A stretch of 64,000 bases of DNA from Azospirillum oryzae. Lineage in GTDB: Bacteria; Pseudomonadota; Alphaproteobacteria; Azospirillales; Azospirillaceae. This document shows positions 18,107 to 27,465 of this stretch, in pieces. The translations under genes were made by a program, and so were the position numbers. The notes beneath the pieces were generated by a model. It was not told the origin of the DNA. It searched no databases and saw nothing but the letters and a program-made list of their open reading frames with translations. The stretch lies in assembly GCF_008364795.1 (NCBI RefSeq), contig NZ_VTTM01000002.1, forward strand, positions 524,493-588,492, in the 5' to 3' direction. Every line of letters begins with the position of its first letter. Position 1 is the first letter of the stretch.

Positions 18107-20263
18107 TCAGCCTGAGTCGGCCAGCCGGAAAAGCGTGCTGCCGCTGACCGGATCGGCCTCCACCAGCACCACCTTGACCGGGCCGCTGAGGCGGTACGTC
18201 CGCCCCGTACGCTGCCCGACCAGCGCGTGTGCGGCCTCGTCATGATCGTACCTGTCATCGGGCAGGCTGCTGGCCGGGATCAGGCCGTCGGCACCGCTTT
18301 CGTCCAGGCGGACGAACAGCCCGAAGCGACTGACGCCGGAGATGCGGCCGCTGAAGCGTTCACCCACCCGGTCGGCCAGGAAGGCGGCCGTATAGCGGTC
18401 CACCGCGTCGCGCTCCGCCACCGCGGCACGGCGTTCGGTGCCGGACAGATGCTCGCCGATCTCCGCCAGTCGGGCCAACGTCTCGTCGTCCAACCCGCCG
18501 ACGCCCAGCCCCAGCGTGCGGATCAGCGCCCGATGGACGATCAGGTCGGCATAGCGGCGGATCGGCGAGGTGAAATGGGCGTAGCGGTGCAGCGCCAGCC
18601 CGAAATGGCCGATGTTGTCCGGGCTGTAGGCGGCCTGGGCCTGGGCACGCAGGATCACCTCGCTGACCAGCGGCGCGTGCGACGTGCCTTCGACCTTGCG
18701 CAGGATGCGGGTGAAGTGGCTGGGCGTCAGGTCGATGCTCTTGACCAGCGGATGGCCGATTTCCGCCAGGAAGCCGCGCAGCGCCTCCATCTTGTCCATC
18801 GAGGGACGGTCGTGGATGCGGTAGAGGCCGGGCATGCTGCGCCGCTCCAGCACCTCCGCCGCGGCGACGTTGGCGGCGATCATGAACTCCTCGATCAGCC
18901 GGTGGCTGTCGTGGCGTTCGCGTCTGGTGATCTCGGCGACCCGGCCGCGCTCGTCGATCCTCACCCGGCGTTCGGGCAGGTCCAACTCCAGCGTGCCGCG
19001 CTTGGCGCGCGCGGCGGCGAGACGGGCGTACGCGCCGAACAGCGGGGCGATCGCACCCTCGGCCAGCGGCGCCGTCACCTCGTCCGGCCGGCCGTCGTGG
19101 CACTCCTGCACCTGTTCATAGGTCAGCCGCGCCGCCGACCGCATGAGTCCGCGGACCAGCCGATGCCGGATCAGCACACCGTTGCGGTCGATCCACAGGT
19201 GGAAGGCCAGACAGGCGCGATCCTCCCCCGGTCGGAGCGAGCACAGCCCGTTCGACAGCGCCTCCGGCAGCATCGGCACGACGCGGTCGGGGAAGTACAC
19301 CGAGTTGCCGCGCTCGTACGCCGTCCGGTCGAGCGCCGATCCGGGGCGTACGTAATAGGACACGTCGGCGATGGCGACGATCAGGTGCCAGCCGTCCGGA
19401 TTCTCCGGATCGCTGTCCGGTTCAGCCCACACCGCGTCGTCGAAGTCGCGGGCGTCGGCGCCGTCGATGGTCACCAGCGGGATGTCGCGCAGATCCTCCC
19501 GCTGCATCAGCGCCGGCACCGCCGCCAGTTCCGCCTCGCGCAATGCCGCATGCGGGAAGCCGGTGGGGATGCCGTGGGCGTGGATGGCGATCAGGCTGAA
19601 GGCGCGCGGTTCGTCGGTGGAGCCGAGACGCTCCACCACGCGGGCCTGCGGCTGGCCGGCGCGCCCTGCCGGCAGGATGTCGGCAAAGACGAGATCGCCC
19701 GGTTCGGCCTCGCCGCGATTGAGCGGCAGCACCAGGAACTCGGTCTTGTGGCGGCGGTCGGTCGGGTGGATGCGCCCGCCATCGGCGCTCGGCCGGTAGA
19801 CGCCGAGGATGCGGCCCTCGCGCTCGCCGTCTATCCGGCGGATGACGCGGGCCTCGTACAGGCGGTCGTTGATGCGGGCGAGCTTCGCCAGCAGCGTGTC
19901 GCCGACCGCCAGCGGCTTGTCCTCGCCCCGCGATCTTTTTTCCGGCAGCAGGAAGATGCGCGGCGGGTCGCCTTCGCCGGTCCAGGTCAGCGGTCGGGCC
20001 GACAACTCGCCGTCCGCGTCGGCGCCGGTGACCAGCAGAACGGCGACGGCGGGCAGCGCCTGCGGCGGGGCCATGCGCTTGTTGCGGCCACGCTCCACCG
20101 CGCCGTCGGCCTCCAGTTCGCGCAGCAGATCCTTCAGCGTCTCGCGGTCGGCCGATCCGGACAGCTTGAAGGCGCGGGCGATCTCGCGCTTGCCGACCGG
20201 GGTGGTGCTCGACCGGATAAAGGCGAGGACGGCGTCCTTGCTGGGGAAATGGCTGTCGGTCAC
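18107..20263 (-). CDS. rnr: Ribonuclease R
   Basis: 718 residues. An N-terminal winged-helix part (GKREIARAFKLSGS) and cold-shock domains precede the RNB nuclease domain, which has TIDGADARDFDDAVWAE with the metal-binding aspartates, and HYAHFTSPIRRYADL-like text (here RYAHFTSPIRRYADLIVHR). A C-terminal S1 domain follows (FSGRISGVSRFGLFVRLDE). It degrades structured RNA 3' to 5' in the cytoplasm and takes part in rRNA quality control. It lies downstream of aroC and an IalB-like gene on the same strand. The basic tail seen in E. coli RNase R is missing. Confidence 0.96.
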   Translation of the reverse strand: MTDSHFPSKDAVLAFIRSSTTPVGKREIARAFKLSGSADRETLKDLLRELEADGAVERGRNKRMAPPQALPAVAVLLVTGADADGELSARPLTWTGEGDPPRIFLLPEKRSRGEDKPLAVGDTLLAKLARINDRLYEARVIRRIDGEREGRILGVYRPSADGGRIHPTDRRHKTEFLVLPLNRGEAEPGDLVFADILPAGRAGQPQARVVERLGSTDEPRAFSLIAIHAHGIPTGFPHAALREAELAAVPALMQREDLRDIPLVTIDGADARDFDDAVWAEPDSDPENPDGWHLIVAIADVSYYVRPGSALDRTAYERGNSVYFPDRVVPMLPEALSNGLCSLRPGEDRACLAFHLWIDRNGVLIRHRLVRGLMRSAARLTYEQVQECHDGRPDEVTAPLAEGAIAPLFGAYARLAAARAKRGTLELDLPERRVRIDERGRVAEITRRERHDSHRLIEEFMIAANVAAAEVLERRSMPGLYRIHDRPSMDKMEALRGFLAEIGHPLVKSIDLTPSHFTRILRKVEGTSHAPLVSEVILRAQAQAAYSPDNIGHFGLALHRYAHFTSPIRRYADLIVHRALIRTLGLGVGGLDDETLARLAEIGEHLSGTERRAAVAERDAVDRYTAAFLADRVGERFSGRISGVSRFGLFVRLDESGADGLIPASSLPDDRYDHDEAAHALVGQRTGRTYRLSGPVKVVLVEADPVSGSTLFRLADSG

Positions 20264-20311
20264 GGGGCGGGGAGTCCGTCGGTTCTTTTCATGGAGTTCG
20301 CAATATAGGGA

Positions 20312-20893
20312 TCAGTCCCCGTCGGGGCTCGTCGCCCACGGCCTGCCCGCCATCGCCCGGATGGCGTCGCTGCGTTCCAGCGCCTCGCGGAAGCCGGCGA
20401 GGGGGAAACGAACCTCCGTCTTCTCGCCGGCCGGCGACTGGCCGACGATGGAGACTTCCGGCGCCGGCGCCATCTTCTCCACCATGCGGCGGTTGATGTC
20501 GGGATCAGTCACGGCGCAGGTGTTGGTCTCGAACCGGTAGGGCTTGCAGGGAGAGTCGGGCTTGAACACCGCCCGGTCGGCCCAGACCCGCACCAGCTTG
20601 TCGAGGTCCAGCGATTCGGCATTCACGCGGAAGCGCAGCCCCTCGCGCCATTTGTCGGTCGAGCGCAGCCAGACCAGCCGGGCGGTGCGGTCGTTGGTGC
20701 CGCGGGCGGTCAGCTCGCACTCCACCTGCCGCGTGCCGGTCCAGAGCTGACAGTAGAGCTTCCAGGACTTGAACGTCTCGTCGAATTCCCGGAAGGGCTT
20801 GTCGTCAGCCGCGCTCGCTGCGGCGGCAGAGGCGATGACCGCCAGCATCGCCAGGGCGAGGATCAGGCGCTGTCCATGGCGACGGGCGGGCAT
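20312..20893 (-). CDS. Secreted protein resembling invasion-associated locus B (IalB)
   Basis: 193 residues. A clear signal peptide (LILALAMLAVIASAAAASAA, cut near residue 29) predicts export. The mature part begins with DETFKSWKLYCQLWTGTRQ and contains paired cysteines (YCQ, VECE, SPCKPY, NTCAV), similar in spacing to IalB-type alphaproteobacterial periplasmic proteins. The match is by general pattern and not strong. It lies 7 bases after aroC and 48 before rnr, so the three probably share a transcript. Confidence 0.55.
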   Translation of the reverse strand: MPARRHGQRLILALAMLAVIASAAAASAADDKPFREFDETFKSWKLYCQLWTGTRQVECELTARGTNDRTARLVWLRSTDKWREGLRFRVNAESLDLDKLVRVWADRAVFKPDSPCKPYRFETNTCAVTDPDINRRMVEKMAPAPEVSIVGQSPAGEKTEVRFPLAGFREALERSDAIRAMAGRPWATSPDGD

Positions 20894-20900
20894 GGGGTGG

Positions 20901-21980
20901 TCACTCCCGCCGTTCCGCCCGGCGCCGCAGCAAATGGTCGGCCAGCACGCAGGCCATCATCGCCTCGCCCACGGGAACGGCGCGGATGCCGACGCAGGGG
21001 TCGTGGCGGCCCTTGGTCAGGATGTCGGTGTCGTTGCCGGCGGTGTCGACCGTCTGGCGCGGCGTCAGGATCGAGCTGGTCGGCTTCACCGCGAAGCGCA
21101 AGACGATGTCCTGCCCGGTGGAGATGCCGCCCAGGATGCCGCCGGCATTGTTGGACAGGAACTGCGGCTGGCCGTCGGGACCCATGCGCATCTCGTCGGC
21201 GTTCAACTCGCCGGTCAGTTCCGCGGCGGCGAAGCCGTTGCCGATCTCAACGCCCTTCACCGCGTTGATGGTCATCATCGCGCAGGCGAGGTCGCTGTCC
21301 AGCTTGTCATAGAGCGGGTCGCCCAGCCCCACCGGCACGCCGGACGCCACCAGTTCCACCACGGCGCCGACGGAAGAGCCGCTCTTGCGGATGCCGTCGA
21401 GATACTCGGCCCATTGGGTGGCGGCGACCGGGTCGGGGCAGAAGAAGGGGTTGTTGTCGATCTCCGCCCAATCCCAGCGGCTGCGGTCGATCTTGTGCGG
21501 GCCGATCTGCACCAGGGCGCCGCGCACCTGGATGGCGGAGCCCAACACCTTGCGCGCCACCGCACCCGCGGCGACCCGACAGGCGGTTTCCCGCGCCGAG
21601 GAGCGTCCGCCGCCGCGGTAATCGCGGATGCCGTATTTCTGCCAGTAGGTGTAGTCGGCATGGCCGGGGCGGAATTTGCCGGCGATGTCGCTGTAGTCCT
21701 TGGACCGCTGGTCTGTGTTCTCGATCAGCAGCGAGATCGGCGTGCCGGTGGTCTTGCCTTCGAACACGCCAGACAGGATCTTCACCTGATCGGGTTCCTG
21801 GCGCTGGGTGGTGTAGCGCGACTGGCCGGGACGGCGCTTGTCCATCCAGGGCTGGATGTCGGTTTCCGCAACGAGGTCGATCAGCGACGGGCAGCCGTCC
21901 ACGACGACGCCGATGGCCGGGCCGTGGCTCTCGCCCCAGGTGGTGAAGCGGAAAAGCGTGCCGAAGCTGTTGCCGGCCAT
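20901..21980 (-). CDS. aroC: Chorismate synthase
   Basis: 359 residues from the ATG preceded by GGGAGGA. It makes chorismate from EPSP, the last step of the shikimate pathway, using reduced FMN. The family signatures are present: [16 protein letters not shown] near the N-terminus, [12 protein letters not shown] in the middle and [18 protein letters not shown] toward the end. Two dyads with the TTCAC-N5-GTGAA pattern lie 34-82 bases upstream, hinting at control of this gene, which is unusual for aroC. Confidence 0.97.
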   Translation of the reverse strand: MAGNSFGTLFRFTTWGESHGPAIGVVVDGCPSLIDLVAETDIQPWMDKRRPGQSRYTTQRQEPDQVKILSGVFEGKTTGTPISLLIENTDQRSKDYSDIAGKFRPGHADYTYWQKYGIRDYRGGGRSSARETACRVAAGAVARKVLGSAIQVRGALVQIGPHKIDRSRWDWAEIDNNPFFCPDPVAATQWAEYLDGIRKSGSSVGAVVELVASGVPVGLGDPLYDKLDSDLACAMMTINAVKGVEIGNGFAAAELTGELNADEMRMGPDGQPQFLSNNAGGILGGISTGQDIVLRFAVKPTSSILTPRQTVDTAGNDTDILTKGRHDPCVGIRAVPVGEAMMACVLADHLLRRRAERRE

Positions 21981-22013
21981 GGTGACATCCTCCCGAAACG
22001 AACCCGCGCCTGT

Positions 22014-22062
22014 GATTTCACGCACTGTGAAATCGTGTACCAACTGTTCACGCTGTGTGAAC
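22014..22062. promoter_or_regulatory. Paired operator-like dyads upstream of aroC
   Basis: The first dyad is GATTTCAC-gcact-GTGAAATC (22014-22034, 8-base arms). The second is GTTCAC-gctgt-GTGAAC (22046-22062, 6-base arms). Both share TTCAC-N5-GTGAA and their centres are 30 bases apart, close to three helical turns, as expected for two dimers bound on the same DNA face. The regulator is not identified. Confidence 0.65.
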
Positions 22063-22147
22063 TCGCGCGCGTTTCTTGCGGCCTTTCGGCGGCAAGGTCA
22101 AGGAAGCGATGAACCGATTTTTAAGGGGAGTTTTTAAAAGAGGAGGA

Positions 22148-22222
<75 letters not shown>

Positions 22223-22258
22223 GCCAGATGCAGGCGCCTGATGACAAGATCGGAGGAA

Positions 22259-22333
<75 letters not shown>

Positions 22334-22494
22334 CCCGATAACCGATCATCGCCGGGGCGATGCGTCCGGGTGAGGCGTCCAGGCTTGGCCGCCCCCCGAA
22401 GTGGCGCGGGTTATGCCACAGGCCTTTGGGGGATGCAAGCGCTTAAAATCACCCCTCGGCCTACTTTTTTTCACGCCCCGAACACGCGCCTGAA

Positions 22495-24429
22495 TCACGC
22501 CTGCGTCGCGGCGGACGGCAGCACCGCCTCTGCGCGGAAATCGGGCACGACGGTGCCCAGGATCGACAGAACCCGCTCGCCGTCTCCTGCGCGCGCCGCC
22601 GCCTCCAACTCACCCACCGCGCGGTTGATCAGCGCATAGTCGATCAATCGGGGGGAGGCGAGGAAGACGCCGTCGGCCTCGGTGCGGCTCGGCGCCTCCG
22701 CCGCGGTCAGGATTTCCTCGAACAGCTTCTCGCCGGGGCGCAGGCCGGTATAGGCGATCTCGATGTCGACGCCCGGCCGGTAACCGGCCAGCCGGATCAT
22801 CTGGCGGGCGAGGTCGGCGATCTTCACCGGCTCGCCCATGTCCAGAACCAGGATCTTGCCGCGGTCCTCGGCGCGGGTGGCGCCGTGGGCGGAGGCCTGC
22901 AGAACCAGTTCCACCGCCTCGCGCACCGTCATGAAATAGCGGCGCATGTCGGGGTGGGTGACGGTCAGCGGACCGCCCTTCGCCAGCTGGCGGGTGAACA
23001 GCGGCACGACAGAGCCGGAGGAGCCCAGCACGTTGCCGAAGCGCACGGTCATGTAGCGGGTGGCCTGTTCCGTCCCGTCGCGCGGCGGCAGCACGTCCAG
23101 CGCCTGGCAATAGGTCTCGGCGAAGCGCTTGGCCGCGCCCATCACGCTGGTCGGGCGGATCGCCTTGTCGGTGGAGATCAGCACCATGGCGAGGCAGCCG
23201 GCGGCGCGCGCGGCGTCCGCCACGTTGCGGGTGCCGATGACGTTGGTCAGCGCGCCTTCGCACGGGTTGGCCTCCACCAGCGGCACATGCTTCAGCGCCG
23301 CGGCGTGGAAGACCAGGGCCGGGTGCTCGTTCTGGAACAGGCGCATGATGCGGTCGCGGTCGCGCACGTCTGCGATCACCGCGCGGGTGTCGAGACCGGG
23401 GAACTTCTCCCGCACCTCCATTTCGATGCTGTAGAGGTTGAACTCCCCGGCATCGAGCAGGATCAGCCGTTCCGGCCCCAGCGTGGCGATCTGGCGGACC
23501 AGTTCGCTGCCGATGGTGCCGCCGGCGCCGGTGACGATCACCCGCCGCCCGCCGATCAGTCCGGAGATGGCGCCGCGGTCCAGCACCGCCTGCGGTCGGC
23601 CCAGCAAATCCTCCAGCGCGATCGGCCGCACCTCGACGCCCTTGCCTTCGCCGAGCGCCGACTTGAACTCGGTCAGGCTCGGCAGGCGCGACAGGACCAG
23701 CCCCAGCGCCTCCGCCCGGTCGAGCAGGCTGCGCAGGGTCGATCCCTTCAACTCGGCATCGCCCTTGGTGACGATCAGCCGCTGCGGCCGCTCTCCCTTG
23801 CGGTCCAGCGCCTGGACCACCTGCTCCAGATCGTCCGGGCCGCCCAGGACCGGCACGCCGCGCACGGCATGACCGATGCGCCGGCCCTTGTCGTCCAGGA
23901 TGCCGACGACGCGATAGGCCGACTGACCCGGCTGGTCGAGCGAGCGGATGAACAGCTCCGCCGCGTCGCCGACGCCCAGCAACAGGACGGGGATGCGCGG
24001 CACGCCCTCCACCGCCTCTGCCCAGCTGAAGCGGCGGTCCTTCATGAAGCGGTAGGCGAAACGCGGCCCGCCGAGCAGAAGCATCTGCACCAGCCACAGA
24101 ATCGGCGGCAGGGAGCGCGGCAGCAGCTCCGCGCGCGTCAGCAGGAACATCGCCAGGACGAAGCACAGCACCGCCACCGTGACGGCGCGCACCACCTGCA
24201 TCAGGTCGGGGATGGAGGCGTAGCGCCAGATGCCGCGGTACAGCCCGAACAGCACGAAGACGGCTGCCGAAATGCCGACCAACGTCGGCAGCGCGATGAC
24301 CAGCGCATCGAAATACAAACCGAAGGCGGAACCGCCCACCCGCAGGTACAGGGCAACGACCAGGGCAACCCCGGTCATCACCAGATCGTGCAGGAAAACC
24401 AGGGATGCCCGTGCGGACGGGATACGCAT
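22495..24429 (-). CDS. CapD/WbpM-type NDP-sugar 4,6-dehydratase (membrane)
   Basis: 644 residues. Four hydrophobic segments in the first 130 residues anchor it in the inner membrane. A first Rossmann-like region follows (VPVLLLGVGDAAELFIRSL). The catalytic domain begins at RRVIVTGAGGTIGSELVRQI and has LISTDKAIRPTSVMGAAKR, the family's modified catalytic motif in which the usual tyrosine is replaced (Ser/Met with Lys). Homologues dehydrate UDP-GlcNAc to the 4-keto-6-deoxy sugar for capsule, O-antigen or protein glycans. Its stop lies near the tRNA-Thr genes; an epimerase gene ends 63 bases upstream on the same strand. Confidence 0.93.
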   Translation of the reverse strand: MRIPSARASLVFLHDLVMTGVALVVALYLRVGGSAFGLYFDALVIALPTLVGISAAVFVLFGLYRGIWRYASIPDLMQVVRAVTVAVLCFVLAMFLLTRAELLPRSLPPILWLVQMLLLGGPRFAYRFMKDRRFSWAEAVEGVPRIPVLLLGVGDAAELFIRSLDQPGQSAYRVVGILDDKGRRIGHAVRGVPVLGGPDDLEQVVQALDRKGERPQRLIVTKGDAELKGSTLRSLLDRAEALGLVLSRLPSLTEFKSALGEGKGVEVRPIALEDLLGRPQAVLDRGAISGLIGGRRVIVTGAGGTIGSELVRQIATLGPERLILLDAGEFNLYSIEMEVREKFPGLDTRAVIADVRDRDRIMRLFQNEHPALVFHAAALKHVPLVEANPCEGALTNVIGTRNVADAARAAGCLAMVLISTDKAIRPTSVMGAAKRFAETYCQALDVLPPRDGTEQATRYMTVRFGNVLGSSGSVVPLFTRQLAKGGPLTVTHPDMRRYFMTVREAVELVLQASAHGATRAEDRGKILVLDMGEPVKIADLARQMIRLAGYRPGVDIEIAYTGLRPGEKLFEEILTAAEAPSRTEADGVFLASPRLIDYALINRAVGELEAAARAGDGERVLSILGTVVPDFRAEAVLPSAATQA

Positions 24430-24492
24430 GCCGCTAAACCTTGTTCTTTCGTTCGGCAGCTGGAGCCAGCGATGGCGGATCCAGCCCGGTAA

Positions 24493-25437
24493 TCAGCCGC
24501 GGGAAGCTTTGAACCATTCCGCAGTGGCGCGCAACCCGGACGCAAGGTCATGGGGCGGGCGCCAGCCGAGCCTTTTACGGATGGGTCCGTCATCGACCGT
24601 CAGCGTGCCGGCCAGTCGGTCGAACACCGCGCGCGTGCCGGTCAGCGCCGCCGCCAGCGCCATCAGGCCGCGCGGCACCGGGACCAGCCGCGCCGGCCGG
24701 CCCAGCGCCGCGGCGATGGCGCGCACCAGATCGGCGGTCGAAACCGGTTCGCCATCCTGGACCAGGAAGGTCCCGCCGGCGGCGTGGGCATGCTCCAGCA
24801 CCGTCACCACCGCGTCGGCGAGGTTGCCGACATAGATCAGGCTGCGCCGGTTGTGGATGCCGCCGAGCGGCAGCGGCAGGCCGGTCGCCACCAGCTTCAC
24901 CAGCGCCCGCATGTTGCCGGCGGCGCCGGGTCCGTAGACCAGCGGCGGGCGGATCACCGCCACCTCCATGCCGGTGCGGGCGGAGATTTCGGCGAGCGCC
25001 TGCTCGGCCTCCAGCTTGGAGATGCCATAGGGGCTGTGCGGGTCGGGCGGCGCTTCGGCGTCCAGCGGGGTGGGGCGGCTTTCGTCCACCATCGCCTTGA
25101 TGCTGCTGAGGAAGACGAAACGCTTGACTCCGGCCGCTGCCGCCTGCTCCGCCAGCCGGACGGTGCCGGCGGTGTTGACGCGGCGGAACTCCGCCAGCGG
25201 GTCGGCGGCCTTGTCGCGTATCACATGGACGCGGGCCGCCATGTGGATCACTGCATCGACGCCCTCCAGCGCCGCGGTCCAGTCGGTGTCGGGACCGATG
25301 TCGCCGACCGCCGCCGGTTCCCACGGCCCTTCCCTGGTGGTGCGCAGGGCGGCCCGCACCCGGTGTCCGCGGGCGGCCAGCAGCGGGACGGTGTGGCGGC
25401 CGACGAAGCCGGTGGCGCCGGTCAGGAGAACGCGCAT
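24493..25437 (-). CDS. NAD-dependent epimerase/dehydratase of polysaccharide synthesis
   Basis: 314 residues. MRVLLTGATGFVGRH is the NAD loop; FLSSIKAM and PYGISKLEAEQAL hold the catalytic Ser and Tyr-x3-Lys. It resembles the UDP-N-acetylglucosamine C4 reductase/epimerases that sit beside CapD and WecA-type genes in O-antigen clusters. The exact sugar cannot be told. The start is set at the Rossmann strand; a longer frame upstream is unlikely. It diverges from a GT2 gene across 172 bases. Confidence 0.85.
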   Translation of the reverse strand: MRVLLTGATGFVGRHTVPLLAARGHRVRAALRTTREGPWEPAAVGDIGPDTDWTAALEGVDAVIHMAARVHVIRDKAADPLAEFRRVNTAGTVRLAEQAAAAGVKRFVFLSSIKAMVDESRPTPLDAEAPPDPHSPYGISKLEAEQALAEISARTGMEVAVIRPPLVYGPGAAGNMRALVKLVATGLPLPLGGIHNRRSLIYVGNLADAVVTVLEHAHAAGGTFLVQDGEPVSTADLVRAIAAALGRPARLVPVPRGLMALAAALTGTRAVFDRLAGTLTVDDGPIRKRLGWRPPHDLASGLRATAEWFKASRG

Positions 25438-25609
25438 GGGCAGGAATGTCCGTGCTGGTATCGTATCATGGACTGAACCATGCCTTAGTATCCGGTTTGG
25501 CCGGGTGACGCCACGGCGCAAAGTCCCAGAACCCTTTTCCGGCTTTCGGTTGGTGGTGGGAATGGCTATAAGCTGAATAGGGACGCGTGGATAAGGACGC
25601 TACCAAGAC

Positions 25610-26659
25610 ATGTCACACATTGTGGACGGTGCAAATGATCGGCACAGCCGGATCATCATCGTCAGCTTTAACTGCGCCGAGTTCGTCAATCGCGTCATTG
25701 GCTGTCTGCTCGACCAGACCGACCCTGCCTTCGAGGTGGTGATCGTCGACAATGCGTCGAAGGACGTCGACGGGATCGCCTTGCCCGCCGATCCGCGGTT
25801 CCGCATGGTCCGCCTGGACAGCAATGTCGGTTTCGCCAAGGCCAACAACATCGGCGCCGCCGGTGCCACCGTCCCCTGGATCGTCACGCTGAATCCCGAC
25901 GCCTTCCCGCGCCGCGACTGGATGGAGCGGCTGCAGGCCGCCGCCCATGCGCAGCCCGACGTGGCGATGTTCGGCTCGACCCAGCTGTTTTCGCACGACC
26001 CCCGCATGATCGATGGCGAGGGCGACCAGTATTCCATTTTCGGCTTTGCCTGGCGGGTCAATTACCGCCGCATGCTGAAGCCGCCCTATTACAGCGGCGA
26101 AGTCTTCTCGCCCTGCGCCGCCGCCGCAATGTACCGTCGCGACTATTTCGAAGCGGTCGGCGGCTTTGACGAGGATTTCTTCTGCTATTGCGAGGATGTC
26201 GACCTCGGCTTCCGCATCCGCCTCGGCGGCGGCCCGGCGGTGCAGGTCGGCGACGCGGTGGTGGAACATGTCAGCAGCGGCGTGTCCAAGCAGTACGGCA
26301 CTTTCGCCCAGTATCACGGCGTCCGCAATCTGGTGTGGACGATGGTGAAGAACATGCCGCTGCCGCTGCTGCCGCTGGCCTTCGCTGGCCATGCGCTGCT
26401 GGTGGTTTATCTGGTGTTCCGCAGCCTGGGCAGCGATCGCACCGGCGCCATCGGCCGCGGCATCCGCGACGCGCTGTGCGGGCTGCCGCGCATGATGGCC
26501 AAACGCCGCGTCATCCAGCGTGACCGCAAGGCGACGCTGGGGCAGGTCGCCCGCATGATCGCCTGGAACCCGCTGTTGCTGAAGACCCGCGGCCGGCCGG
26601 GGCTGCGGAAGTCGCACAGTTCAGACCAGCCGCCATCCGTGGGTATTGAAAAAGCGTAG
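25610..26659 (+). CDS. Glycosyltransferase family 2
   Basis: 349 residues. The GT-A fold is seen from the start: IIIVSFNCAEFV, VVIVDNASKD, NVGFAKANNIGA and LNPDAF (the D-x-D-like metal motif). The acceptor part has FSPCAAAAMYRRDYFEAVGG and EDVDLGFRIR, typical of rhamnosyltransferase-like GT2 enzymes. A hydrophobic helix near residues 255-275 may tether it to the membrane. It is the only gene of the block on the plus strand and its last 39 bases overlap the convergent GT2 gene. Confidence 0.9.
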   Translation: MSHIVDGANDRHSRIIIVSFNCAEFVNRVIGCLLDQTDPAFEVVIVDNASKDVDGIALPADPRFRMVRLDSNVGFAKANNIGAAGATVPWIVTLNPDAFPRRDWMERLQAAAHAQPDVAMFGSTQLFSHDPRMIDGEGDQYSIFGFAWRVNYRRMLKPPYYSGEVFSPCAAAAMYRRDYFEAVGGFDEDFFCYCEDVDLGFRIRLGGGPAVQVGDAVVEHVSSGVSKQYGTFAQYHGVRNLVWTMVKNMPLPLLPLAFAGHALLVVYLVFRSLGSDRTGAIGRGIRDALCGLPRMMAKRRVIQRDRKATLGQVARMIAWNPLLLKTRGRPGLRKSHSSDQPPSVGIEKA

Positions 26660-27460
26660 GGCGGAACGGGCGAACATGCGGATATGCGCGCTGCCCTTGC
26701 GCGCCGCCTTGCCGCCGAAATGCACCATGCGCACGTCCGGCACGTAGGCGATCTCGCCCAGCGCCATCGCCCGGCGCGACAGGTCGAAATCTTCGAAATA
26801 CAGGAAGTACCCGTCGTCGAAGCCGCCCAGCCGGGTCAGCGCGTCGCGCCGGAACAGCATGAAGGCGCCGCTGACCTGCTCCAGCCCGGTGACGACGGAG
26901 TCGCCGGTGACGTCGCGCATCTCGTAGCGGTTCAGCCGCTTTGCGAACAGCCGCTTGACGGAGGCCGGAGCGAAAGCGCGCAGACCCAAATCAAGCACGG
27001 TCGGCCGCCGCTTGCACAGGAACTCCTGCTCCCCCGACGGGCCGAACACCTTGGGCGTCAGCAGCACGGTGCGCGGGTGCGCCTCCATATAGCGCCAGCC
27101 GGCCAGCAGCGCGTCCGGCTCCAGCAGGATGTCGTAGTTCAGGATCAGGTGGTATGGCGCGTCGCCCCGGCGGATCGCCAGATTGTGCCCTGCGCCGTAG
27201 CCGACATTGCCATGTCCGGCAATCAGCGTCACCGGCGGCCGGCCGGCCTCGGCATAGCGGTCCAAAAGCGGCCGGAACGGGTTTGACGCCGCGTCGCTAC
27301 CCTCCGGTGCGCCATTGTCGATGATCCACAGCCGGGTCTGCACCCCGGCTGCTTCCGCCAGCCGGTCGGCGGCGGCACCTATGGTGTCGAGCGAGCGGGT
27401 CAGCAACTCCGGATCGGGGTGGTAGAGGACGACGGAGAGGTCGAGGAAGGCTGTGGTCAT
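26621..27460 (-). CDS. Glycosyltransferase family 2, rhamnosyltransferase-like
   Basis: 279 residues. DLSVVLYHPD, LWIIDNGAPE, GNVGYGAGHNLAIR and LNYDILLEPDAL mark the nucleotide-sugar half; EQVSGAFMLFRRDALTRLGG and FEDFDLSRRAM mark the acceptor half. These match WbbL/RfbN-type rhamnosyltransferases. It starts 5 bases after the WecA-like gene, so the two are co-transcribed, and would add a sugar soon after glycan initiation on the cytoplasmic face. Confidence 0.88.
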   Translation of the reverse strand: MTTAFLDLSVVLYHPDPELLTRSLDTIGAAADRLAEAAGVQTRLWIIDNGAPEGSDAASNPFRPLLDRYAEAGRPPVTLIAGHGNVGYGAGHNLAIRRGDAPYHLILNYDILLEPDALLAGWRYMEAHPRTVLLTPKVFGPSGEQEFLCKRRPTVLDLGLRAFAPASVKRLFAKRLNRYEMRDVTGDSVVTGLEQVSGAFMLFRRDALTRLGGFDDGYFLYFEDFDLSRRAMALGEIAYVPDVRMVHFGGKAARKGSAHIRMFARSALRFFNTHGWRLV

Positions 27461-27465
27461 CGGAA

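Noticed and set aside
18227..20308. 693-codon open frame opposite rnr
   Set aside because: Antisense shadow of RNase R; composition (Gln, Arg, His, Asp) is that of a reversed GC-rich gene and no domain is seen.
26621..26659. 39-base overlap of convergent glycosyltransferase genes as sign of a frameshift
   Set aside because: Both proteins have complete family domains; the overlap covers only poorly conserved C-terminal tails.
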